Shown: positions 1-6,037 of the stretch, in pieces
Layout: each line of letters starts with the position of its first letter
Numbering within the stretch: position 1 is the first letter of the stretch
From: an uncultured bacterium
GTDB taxonomy: Bacteria; Bacteroidota; Bacteroidia; Chitinophagales; CAIODY01
DNA length: 6,994 nucleotides
Direction of reading: 5' to 3'
Assembly: GCA_903871715.1 (NCBI GenBank)
Contig: CAIQHW010000464.1
Span: forward strand, 1-6,994
Made by a program: the position numbers and the translations under genes
Notes under the pieces: generated by a model
The model's database searches: none
What the model was told of the DNA's origin: nothing
The model's input: the letters and a program-made list of their open reading frames with translations, nothing else

Positions 1-8
1 AAAACCAC

Positions 9-16
9 TACCTTTG
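9..16 (+). promoter_or_regulatory. Candidate Bacteroidota -7 promoter box for mfd
   Basis: The octamer TACCTTTG, followed by CA, fits the TAnnTTTG -7 element used by the primary sigma factor of Bacteroidota. It lies 23 bp before the mfd ATG, so transcription would begin a few bases downstream and leave a short leader. The partner TTG element near -33 would fall outside the window, so only half of the promoter can be seen. Confidence 0.45.
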
Positions 17-39
17 CAGCTCTTTCAGAATTAGTGTAG

Positions 40-3000
40 ATGAATTTACAGGAAATTTTGAGTCATGTTCAAGGCTCACAACAGTCGAAACAAATTATTG
101 AACGATTGCAACAAACTGAACTACAAACTATTCACTTAAATGGTTTAATTGGTTCGGCAGAAAGTCTGCAAGCGGCTGCTATTTTTTTGTCGTTTCCCAA
201 CCAAACCCATTTCATAGTTTGCAACAACAAAGAAGAAGCCCTTTATTTTCAAACTGATTTGGATAGTTTATTAAATCAGCACAACCACAAATCAACGCAT
301 TGCTTTTTCTTTCCTGATTCATTTAAAATTGTTGGAAATTTTTCTTCCGAACTCAATAATAATCAGGTTTTAGAACGAACAGAATTATTAACTGATTTAT
401 TGAAACATCCTGCATCAGGCAGAATTGTGGTTACTTATCCAGAAGCATTGATGGAGAAAGTTGTATCGCAGGCTGGATTGCAAAAACATATTTTGCATTT
501 CAAAAAAGGCGATAATCTGGATTTGGATTTTGTGATTGAACTGCTTACCGAACTGAATTTTGAAAGAACAGATTTTGTGTATGAACCAGGTCAATTCAGC
601 ATTCGTGGCGGTATTGTAGATATTTTTAGTTTTGGAAATGAATTGCCTTATCGTGTTGAATTATTTGGTAAGGAAGTGGAAAGTATCAGAACTTTCGACC
701 CTGCTTCGCAATTGAGTAATCAGAATATTGCTCATGTTACAATTATCCCGAACACCAATAATCTGAGTGATGAAAAAATCGAATCATCTCTTTTTGATTT
801 CATTCCATCCAATGCAATCTTCTGGATAAAAAATGCCATCAGTAGTTTTGAATTAATTGAAGCTTACGATATAGAAACTGATACCAGTAATTTGTTGATG
901 GCAAATCCGCAACAGTTAATCAAAGAAGGCATTGAGAAGTTTTCCATCATCGAATTTGGAACAAGACCATATTATAAAGCGGATGTAAAAATTCAGTTTA
1001 ATCAAACACCACAGCCTTCATTCAATAAGAATTTTGAATTGCTGATTGATGACTTATTAGTGAAGCAACATCTGGGTTTTGAGAATTTAACTTTCTCAGA
1101 TAATCCAAAACAGATTGAAAGGTTCTACAACATTTTCGAAGATTTAAGCTCTAAAATCGTCAATCGAAAATCTGAAATTGTAAACAGGAATATTCGTTTT
1201 ACTCCCATCAATATTGCTTTGCATCAGGGTTTTGTTGACCAGGATTCTAAATTGGTTTGCTATACCGACCATCAATTGTTTGAGCGTTATCATCGCTATA
1301 AACAAAAAATTGGGTACGCAAAATCAAATGCCATCAGCCTGAAATCATTGAAGGAACTGCAACCTGGTGATTATGTAGTTCACATTGACCATGGTGTTGG
1401 GAAATATTCGGGCTTGCAGAAATTAGAAATGAATGGTGTAGTGCAGGAAGTGGTTCGTATTTTTTACCGAGATAATGATGTGTTGTATGTGAATATTAAT
1501 TCACTTCACAAAATCACCAAATACAGTGGCAAAGAGGGAATTGAGCCGAAAGTAAATAAATTGGGCAGTGAAGTCTGGGAACAATTAAAACGCAAAACCA
1601 AACTCAAAGTAAAAGAGCTGGCGTTTGATTTAATTCAATTGTATGCAAAAAGAAAAGCGGCTAAAGGTTTTGCATTTACGCCCGATACCTATTTGCAAAA
1701 CGAACTGGAAGCCAGCTTTATTTATGAAGATACGCCTGACCAGTTAAAAGCAACGCAGGATGTAAAAGCGGATATGGAAAAGCCTTATCCGATGGATAGA
1801 TTGGTTTGTGGTGATGTGGGTTTTGGCAAAACAGAAGTTGCTATCAGAGCGGCTTTTAAAGCAGTTACCGATGGAAAACAAGTTGCTGTTTTAGTTCCTA
1901 CAACAATATTAGCAATGCAACATGCCAAAACATTTGCAGAGCGATTAAAAGAATTTCCTTGCACGGTTGAATATGTGAATCGATTTAAAACTGCGAAGGA
2001 AATTAAAGAAACTTTAGAACGATTAGCCGCAGGAAAAGTGGATATACTGATTGGCACTCACATGCTGTTGGGCAGCAAAATCAAATTCAAAGATTTGGGT
2101 TTGATGATTATTGATGAAGAACAAAAATTTGGTGTAGCTGCGAAAGATAAATTGAAGCTGATTAAAAATTCAGTAGATACGCTAACACTTACAGCAACGC
2201 CAATTCCACGAACATTGCAATTCAGTATGATGGGTGCCCGTGATTTATCAATCATCAATACACCGCCGCCTAATCGTCAACCTGTAACTACACAGGTGGC
2301 TACATTCAATACTGATTTGATTAAAGAAGCCATTGAATTTGAAGTGTACAGGGGCGGACAGGTTTATTTCATTCATAATAAAGTAAACGATATTGGTGAA
2401 ATTGCTGAACTCATTCGCAAGCTTTGTCCAGCATTTGAAATTGGTGTGGCGCATGGACAACTGGATGGCGAACAATTAGAGCAACGCATGCTGGGTTTCA
2501 TCAATCGTGAGTATGATGTGTTGGTTTGTACCAATATTGTTGAAAGTGGTTTGGATATTTCTAATGCCAACACCATCATCATCAATCATGCACATCATCA
2601 TGGGTTGAGCGATTTGCATCAGCTTCGTGGTCGTGTGGGAAGAAACAATAAAAAAGCATTTTGTTATTTGCTGGCTCCACCTATGCATGTGCTTACACCC
2701 GAAGCCCGTAAGCGTTTGCAGACGATTGAACAATTCAGTGATTTAGGAAGTGGCTTTAATATTTCGTTGAAAGATTTGGATATACGTGGCGCAGGAAATT
2801 TATTGGGTGGCGAACAAAGTGGCTTCATTGCCGAAGTAGGTTTTGAGATGTATCATAAAATATTGGATGAAGCCATTCGTGAATTGAAAGAAACTGAATT
2901 CAAAGATTTGTTTGAAGATGTAACTACTGATACCATTGCACCAAAATACGTGAAAGAGTGTGCCATTGATACCGATAATGAAATGTTGATTCCTGATGAA

Positions 3001-3402
3001 TATGTGAACAGCATCAACGAAAGATTATCCTTATATCGTCAGTTGGATGATTGCGAAAATGAAGAGCAATTGCAAACCTTTGCCACACAATTAGCCGATA
3101 GATTCGGACCATTGCCAGCGGAAGTATTTGAACTGTTTGATGGTATTCGTTTGCGTTGGGTAGCTACTGATTGCGGCTTTGAACGATTGATTGTGAAAGA
3201 TAAAATGATGCGTTGTTATTTCTTAGGCGAACAACAAAGTAAGTTTTATGAATCACCCAAGTTTGCCAGCATCCTTAATTTCATTAATGTACAAGGCACA
3301 CGATGCAGCCTGAAACAAACCGACAAAAACTTAATCGTAAGCATTAAGCACATCAAAGATTTGAAAGAGGCCAAAGAGTTTTTGGAGAAGATGAATGGGT
3401 GA
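40..3402 (+). CDS. mfd: Transcription-repair coupling factor Mfd
   Basis: Mfd is a cytoplasmic ATP-dependent translocase. It pushes or removes RNA polymerase stalled at DNA lesions and recruits UvrA for nucleotide excision repair. The 1120 residues are close to the usual family length of about 1150, so the gene is complete. Domains in order: a UvrB-like N-terminal module (about 1-340, with EPGQFSIRGGIVDIF at 182-196); a CarD-like RNA polymerase-interacting domain from about 440 (PGDYVVHIDHGVGKY at 442-456); RecG-like helicase lobes with Walker A GDVGFGKT (591-598), Walker B DEEQ (692-695), motif III TATPIPRTL (718-726) and motif VI QLRGRVGR (861-868); the translocation motif DLDIRGAGNLLGGEQSG (912-928); and the C-terminal TRCF domain from about 985. 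The ATG at 40 is preceded by a stop and a good -7 box. Oddities are a heptapeptide duplication at residues 372-385 and a second copy of its 3' end at 5002-5064. Confidence 0.97.
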   Translation: MNLQEILSHVQGSQQSKQIIERLQQTELQTIHLNGLIGSAESLQAAAIFLSFPNQTHFIVCNNKEEALYFQTDLDSLLNQHNHKSTHCFFFPDSFKIVGNFSSELNNNQVLERTELLTDLLKHPASGRIVVTYPEALMEKVVSQAGLQKHILHFKKGDNLDLDFVIELLTELNFERTDFVYEPGQFSIRGGIVDIFSFGNELPYRVELFGKEVESIRTFDPASQLSNQNIAHVTIIPNTNNLSDEKIESSLFDFIPSNAIFWIKNAISSFELIEAYDIETDTSNLLMANPQQLIKEGIEKFSIIEFGTRPYYKADVKIQFNQTPQPSFNKNFELLIDDLLVKQHLGFENLTFSDNPKQIERFYNIFEDLSSKIVNRKSEIVNRNIRFTPINIALHQGFVDQDSKLVCYTDHQLFERYHRYKQKIGYAKSNAISLKSLKELQPGDYVVHIDHGVGKYSGLQKLEMNGVVQEVVRIFYRDNDVLYVNINSLHKITKYSGKEGIEPKVNKLGSEVWEQLKRKTKLKVKELAFDLIQLYAKRKAAKGFAFTPDTYLQNELEASFIYEDTPDQLKATQDVKADMEKPYPMDRLVCGDVGFGKTEVAIRAAFKAVTDGKQVAVLVPTTILAMQHAKTFAERLKEFPCTVEYVNRFKTAKEIKETLERLAAGKVDILIGTHMLLGSKIKFKDLGLMIIDEEQKFGVAAKDKLKLIKNSVDTLTLTATPIPRTLQFSMMGARDLSIINTPPPNRQPVTTQVATFNTDLIKEAIEFEVYRGGQVYFIHNKVNDIGEIAELIRKLCPAFEIGVAHGQLDGEQLEQRMLGFINREYDVLVCTNIVESGLDISNANTIIINHAHHHGLSDLHQLRGRVGRNNKKAFCYLLAPPMHVLTPEARKRLQTIEQFSDLGSGFNISLKDLDIRGAGNLLGGEQSGFIAEVGFEMYHKILDEAIRELKETEFKDLFEDVTTDTIAPKYVKECAIDTDNEMLIPDEYVNSINERLSLYRQLDDCENEEQLQTFATQLADRFGPLPAEVFELFDGIRLRWVATDCGFERLIVKDKMMRCYFLGEQQSKFYESPKFASILNFINVQGTRCSLKQTDKNLIVSIKHIKDLKEAKEFLEKMNG
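1153..1194 (+). repeat. In-frame 21-bp (7-codon) duplication inside mfd
   Basis: Two consecutive 21-bp segments encode KIVNRKS and EIVNRNI, which share IVNR at the same phase. They lie in Mfd residues 372-385, in the linker region before the RNA polymerase-interacting domain rather than in a catalytic motif. The DNA copies have diverged (ATCGTCAATCGA against ATTGTAAACAGG), so this is not a fresh slippage product. It may be a captured intergenic-type repeat, or simply a tolerated linker expansion. Confidence 0.5.
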
Positions 3403-3406
3403 TTTG

Positions 3407-3438
3407 GAAATGAGGAAATTAGAAGATGAGAAAATGGA
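3407..3438 (+). repeat. Short purine-rich degenerate 8-bp repeat after mfd
   Basis: Four successive octamers, GAAATGAG, GAAATTAG, AAGATGAG and AAAATGGA, follow the mfd stop. They are almost pure purine on this strand. The pattern is short and degenerate, so it may be no more than compositional bias. It begins exactly where the two mfd ends stop resembling each other. Confidence 0.35.
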
Positions 3439-3441
3439 TTG

Positions 3442-3449
3442 TAGATTTG
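3442..3449 (+). promoter_or_regulatory. Weak candidate -7 box for the RES gene
   Basis: TAGATTTG matches TAnnTTTG and lies 19 bp before the ATG at 3469. No convincing TTG element is found at the expected distance upstream; the nearest TTTG, at 3403-3406, is too far away. It is the only promoter-like element in the 66-bp gap, so the gene could have its own promoter or be read through from mfd. Confidence 0.28.
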
Positions 3450-3468
3450 TATGTCTTAACCTTTAAAT

Positions 3469-4617
3469 ATGGAACAGCTAAAAAAACTTACAGAAGAATT
3501 ACTTAAGAATGATGTTTTCAATTTTAATGAGAAGGATTATGATAATTTTCAAGAACACATCAAAGGCCTTTTTGAAAAATTTGAAAAAGATATTTTAAAT
3601 GATAAGACTTTTTGGTTAGAATTCTGCAAAAAGCATTTCAATGAAACATTTTCAAAAGATGATATTCCTCTTTATACTGAAAGAATTTCCAACCTTTCAA
3701 AAAATATCAAAAAAAGCATAGAATCTTATTTACTTGGCAAAACGAAAGAAGCATATCGTTATTTAGAAGAAGGTTTAAATGAAATAACTTTTAAAACTTC
3801 AGCTCTATTTAAAGGTGTAGATGCACTTAAAGCTATTCAACCAAATGAGTTGACCTTATATAGAATGCGAAAACGTGAAGACAAAGATTTAATTTATAGA
3901 AATGAGATGTTTCATATTCCATTTCAAAATAGAGAAAATGTAACTACCCAAAGATATAGTATACCCGGTCACCCTTGTTTATATTTTAGTGATTCTGTTT
4001 ACTGTTGTTGGGAAGAGCTTAATCAACCACCAATCAATAATGTTTATGTAAGTAGATTTCAAAATGACGAAGAACTAAATGTGATTGAAGTATTGAGTTT
4101 GTCAGAGGTAAATAAAAGACTTTCTAAAAAAGATTCAACAGATTTTACAAAGGAACTATTTAGATTCCTTTTAACCTTCCCATTAAATGTGGCATGTTCA
4201 ATTAAAACTAAAAATAGAAAAGCAAGTTTTAAACATGAATACATCATACCTCAATTGTTCTTACAATTTGTAATGGAAAATCAGACAAAAATTGATGGAA
4301 TCAGATATTTCTCAACAAGAATAAACCAAGATAGAGCAAGTAATGTTGGGGTAAATAATTTTGTATTTCCATCAAAAACTAACCATCCAGAAGGTTACTG
4401 CACAGAACTTAAGAAAAAATTTAGTCTAACGTACCCAATGTTTGTAGAGTATGAATTAATCAATAGAGCAAATCTCGGTTCAGTAGTTAAAAATTCTAAT
4501 AGCGATGTACAAATTGAATTAATCAAAGGCAGAAGGCTTCCTTATGATTGGACGACTTTTAAATTGATTGAAGATGTTTTAAGTTATGATTCGATGCCAT
4601 TAGATAAGTGTTCTTAA
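3469..4617 (+). CDS. RES-domain protein, probable NAD+-degrading enzyme, without a partner antitoxin
   Basis: The RES fold occupies about residues 125-305 of 382. LYRMR (130-134) supplies the leading arginine; RYSIPGHPCLYFSDS (162-176) with the acidic pair WEE (181-183) is the central signature; and DGIRYFSTR (276-284) carries the conserved serine 282, followed by NNFVFPS (296-302). RES toxins of Xre-RES toxin-antitoxin modules break down NAD+ (MbcT by phosphorolysis), so an NAD+-consuming activity is the likely role, inferred from the family. The protein is much longer than a minimal RES toxin. It has about 120 extra N-terminal residues rich in Lys, Glu and Phe and apparently helical, plus about 75 C-terminal residues; neither part is recognised. 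No Xre-like gene lies next to it: mfd is 66 bp upstream and a repeat array is downstream. Base composition is in places more AT-rich than mfd, in line with acquisition. Confidence 0.72.
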   Translation: MEQLKKLTEELLKNDVFNFNEKDYDNFQEHIKGLFEKFEKDILNDKTFWLEFCKKHFNETFSKDDIPLYTERISNLSKNIKKSIESYLLGKTKEAYRYLEEGLNEITFKTSALFKGVDALKAIQPNELTLYRMRKREDKDLIYRNEMFHIPFQNRENVTTQRYSIPGHPCLYFSDSVYCCWEELNQPPINNVYVSRFQNDEELNVIEVLSLSEVNKRLSKKDSTDFTKELFRFLLTFPLNVACSIKTKNRKASFKHEYIIPQLFLQFVMENQTKIDGIRYFSTRINQDRASNVGVNNFVFPSKTNHPEGYCTELKKKFSLTYPMFVEYELINRANLGSVVKNSNSDVQIELIKGRRLPYDWTTFKLIEDVLSYDSMPLDKCS

Positions 4618-4701
4618 GTAAAAACTAAATCTACGATGCCCACCATCTATGGAATAACAAGCCTCATTTCTGCCCTTTAACCCCAGTTTACACTCATTTT
4701 C

Positions 4702-4974
4702 CTGCTTTTTATAATCCTGTTTCTTGTAAACATGATTATGGTTGCGGTAAACATAATCAACAATATCATTTTTGTAATCATCATTAAGGCAAAGATGATT
4801 ATGATTGAAGCAATGTTGATTATGATTGCTTTAATTATGTTTATGTTTATCATTTTTATAATTATGATTGCCGCAATAATGATTATGATTGGCTTAATGT
4901 TGTTCATGTTTGTCATTTTTATGATTATGATTAAGGCAATTATGATTATGATTACCATTTTTATAATCAACAAA
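4702..4974. repeat. 21-bp tandem array, 13 units in unbroken register
   Basis: Cutting every 21 bases from 4702 aligns all 13 units with no insertion or deletion. Three unit classes recur. One begins AAGGC, GAAGC or GCCGC and ends ATTATGATT (4786, 4807, 4870, 4933). One begins with a variant of ATCATTTTT (4765, 4849, 4912, 4954). One runs from GGCTTAATG or GCTTTAATT to ATGTTT (4828, 4891). The classes give a partial 63-bp higher-order period. A possible further unit starts at 4681. The period is a multiple of three with few stop codons, so long, extremely Ile/Met-rich reading frames exist on both strands (4732-4986 + and 4677-5006 -). I read these as by-products. No protein-coding or RNA function is recognised. 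Confidence 0.85.
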
Positions 4975-5001
4975 AAACTCCAATAGCCTACAAAAGGCTT
5001 T

Positions 5002-5064
5002 AGCATTTAACCTATCAAAGACATGAAAGAAGCGAAAGAATTTTTAGAGAAGATGAATGGGTAG
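5002..5064 (+). pseudogene. Remnant second copy of the mfd 3' end
   Basis: Bases 5014-5064 translate, in the frame of mfd, to a stretch matching the final 16 residues of Mfd at 15 of 16 positions (IKDMKEAKEF and onward to KMNG, then a stop). DNA identity to 3352-3402 is 43 of 51. Five codons differ synonymously, one changes Leu to Met, and the stop is TAG instead of TGA. Weaker similarity reaches back to about 5002 (AGCATT), where the Mfd Lys-His codons are replaced by a stop and Pro, so this end cannot be read through. It has no gene body upstream, only the 21-bp array. Such a mismatch pattern implies both ends evolved under coding constraint before coming together here. Confidence 0.85.
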
Positions 5065-5070
5065 TTATTA

Positions 5071-5406
5071 CACAAAGAACCACAAAGATTTTCACAAAGG
5101 TTCACGAAGATTTTCTTTGAGCAACTTTGTGATTCCTTTGTGTAACTCTGTGAAATAACTCTTCCACAAATCACCACAAAGGTTTCACGAAGACTCACAA
5201 AGTTTTTCTCTGTGTAACTCTGTGTTCCTTTGTGTAGCTCAGCGAAATAGCTTTTCCACAAAGAACCACAAAGATTATTTCACGAAGATTTTCTTTGAGC
5301 AACTTTGTGATTCCTTTGTGTAACTCTGTGAAATAACTCTTCCACAAAGAGCTACAAAGATTGCACAAAGGTTCACGAAGGTTTTTCTTCTTTGTGTAAC
5401 TTCGTG
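5071..5406. repeat. Array of four imperfect palindromes built from CACAAAG / CTTTGTG heptamers
   Basis: The four units are at about 5071-5152, 5165-5244, 5257-5330 and 5343-5406. In unit 1 the left arm holds four heptamers (CACAAAG three times, then CACGAAG) spaced 3-5 bp apart. The right arm holds the complements (CTTTGAG, CTTTGTG, CTTTGTG, CTCTGTG) after a TTTT loop, so each unit can fold into a long interrupted hairpin. Unit 3 has lost one heptamer cell from its left arm; units 2 and 4 are more diverged. Units 1-3 are each followed by an AT-rich separator of about 12 bp (AAATAACTCTTC or AAATAGCTTTTC). The reading frame on the - strand across 5007-5261 follows the repeat and does not look like a gene. 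The array begins 6 bp after the mfd-remnant stop and ends 13 bp before the GxxExxY start. Confidence 0.88.
5101..5170 (+). repeat. 70-bp perfect direct repeat, second copy at 5279-5348
   Basis: By base-by-base reading, bases 5101-5170 are identical to 5279-5348, an offset of 178 bp. The copy includes the last left-arm heptamer, the loop, the whole right arm, the separator and the start of the next unit. A further 20 identical bases (5071-5090 and 5257-5276) lie upstream at an offset of 186 bp, so unit 3 lacks a net 8 bp. The diverged unit 2 lies between the two copies. Confidence 0.92.
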
Positions 5407-5419
5407 TTAAAACTTTTTC

Positions 5420-5794
5420 ATGCTAAGAGAAAACGAACTATCAAACATCATTATCGGCAAAGCGATTGAAGTACACAAAACATTGGGTCCGGGTTTGTTA
5501 GAATCGGCTTATCAAGAGTGTTTGTTTTATGAGTTGATGAATGCTGGATTGAAAGTGGAGAAAGAAAAACCAATGCTAATTGTGTACAAAGAAATAAAAC
5601 TCGACCACGGTTATCGTATTGATTTATTGGTTGAAAATTTAGTGGTGATTGAATTGAAAACTGTTGAAACCTTTACTGATGTACATATAGCGCAAATTCT
5701 TACGTACTTAAAATTGGGAAATTACAAATTGGGTTTGTTGTTAAATTTTCATACCGCAGTTTTGAAAGATGGTATTAAGCGATTTGTGATGTAA
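5420..5794 (+). CDS. GxxExxY-family protein, PD-(D/E)xK nuclease-like
   Basis: The 124 residues match the full usual length of this family. The naming motif is GLLESAY at 25-31, inside the typical KTLGPGLLESAYQE stretch. A PD-(D/E)xK-type core follows: Asp68 in YRIDLLVE, then Glu78-x-Lys80 in VVIELK, and a QxxxY element (Gln92, Tyr96) as in RecB-like nucleases. These residues would form a metal-dependent nuclease site, but I know of no settled cellular function, so nuclease activity is a family-level inference. The ATG at 5420 gives the normal family N-terminus (ENELSNIIIGKAIEVHK). No Shine-Dalgarno is visible, and the leader is the last palindrome of the upstream repeat array. A hairpin of the same heptamer type follows the stop codon. 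The next gene is convergent, so this gene is monocistronic or read from upstream. Confidence 0.9.
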   Translation: MLRENELSNIIIGKAIEVHKTLGPGLLESAYQECLFYELMNAGLKVEKEKPMLIVYKEIKLDHGYRIDLLVENLVVIELKTVETFTDVHIAQILTYLKLGNYKLGLLLNFHTAVLKDGIKRFVM

Positions 5795-5815
5795 AAGAAT
5801 TGTTGCAGAGAGGTA

Positions 5816-5864
5816 CACAAAGGAAACACGGAGTTGTTTGGAGAAATCTCTGTGAAACTCGGTG
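5816..5864 (+). repeat. Diverged heptamer hairpin after the GxxExxY gene, possible terminator
   Basis: CACAAAG (5816-5822) and CACGGAG (5827-5833) are followed after 14 bases by CTCTGTG (5848-5854) and CTCGGTG (5858-5864). The inner pair forms seven base pairs with one G-T wobble, and the outer pair five of seven. The spacing and heptamer style match the array before the gene, so this looks like a single-unit relative of it. It starts 21 bp after the stop and could end transcription, but no run of T follows. Confidence 0.65.
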
Positions 5865-5898
5865 CAATAATTTCCTCTCCATTTTTCATTCTGCCATT

Positions 5899-6024
5899 AA
5901 ACGAAGCACCATACCAACCAAATTAATCATGCTATAAGCCAATCGAAGCTCGATGAAAATGAAACGAAGCATGATAAAAACGAATCGGAGCACGATACAA
6001 ATGAATCGAAGTAGCCTACCAACC
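5899..6024. repeat. Second 21-bp tandem array, six units
   Basis: Six consecutive 21-bp units start at 5899, 5920, 5941, 5962, 5983 and 6004 with no shift in register. Five begin AAACGAAGC or a close variant (AATCGAAG, AATCGGAGC). The unit at 5920 is the outlier (AAATTAATC). The first and last units share the ending TACCAACC. Units at 5941-6003 contain CGATGAAAAT, TGATAAAAAC and CGATACAAAT. The sequence is not clearly homologous to the array at 4702-4974, but the period is the same. A short frame from ATG 5953 to TAG 6057 gives a heptapeptide with Arg-Ser in each unit; nothing else supports it as a gene. Confidence 0.75.
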
Positions 6025-6037
6025 AAGTTTTTAAAAG

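Larger units (their letters stand above)
3403..5013. other. Putative inserted block between two copies of the mfd 3' end
   Basis: This stretch carries the RES gene and the first 21-bp array. It is bounded on the left by the functional mfd end and on the right by a diverged second copy of the last 16 mfd codons. Parts of the RES gene are clearly more AT-rich than mfd: hand counts of two 60-base lines (3481-3540 and 4201-4260) gave about 22-23% GC, against 33% and 43% for two mfd lines, although another RES line reached 38%. The layout fits an insertion at the 3' end of a conserved gene in which the incoming DNA supplied a replacement end. No integrase, transposase or clean terminal repeats are visible, so the mechanism is unknown and both edges are approximate. 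Confidence 0.45.

Noticed and set aside
1785..2733. Several antisense frames within mfd (for example 1785-2057, 2058-2258, 2476-2733)
   Set aside because: They lie wholly inside the conserved Mfd helicase region, which explains the coding constraint, and have no recognisable product. The same applies to the frames inside the RES and DUF1571 genes.
4702..4974. CRISPR array
   Set aside because: Units are contiguous and degenerate at 21 bp, with no constant repeat separated by unique spacers, and no cas genes are present. The same reasoning excludes 5071-5406 and 5899-6024.
4985..4999. Small hairpin AGCCT-ACAAA-AGGCT as a terminator of the RES transcript
   Set aside because: The stem has only five pairs and just three T follow before AGC, which is too weak to call.
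4677..5006. Open frame of 109 codons on the - strand, Ile/Met-rich, looking like a membrane protein
   Set aside because: It lies over the 21-bp array and exists because a 21-bp unit without stops keeps frames open. The overlapping + frame (4732-4986) is equally open and equally odd. The composition is not that of a real membrane protein, and the frame runs into the mfd remnant.
3403..5064. Integrative element with attachment sites at the two mfd ends
   Set aside because: The two ends behave like a direct repeat of about 51 bp, but no integrase, excisionase or transposase is present, and their synonymous divergence (84% identity) does not fit a recent site-specific event. Reported as a putative insertion of unknown mechanism instead.
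5007..5261. 84-codon - strand frame across the heptamer palindromes
   Set aside because: The translation is a reading of CACAAAG repeats (recurring Ser-Tyr-Thr and Leu-Cys motifs) and starts and ends at repeat edges. No family is recognised.
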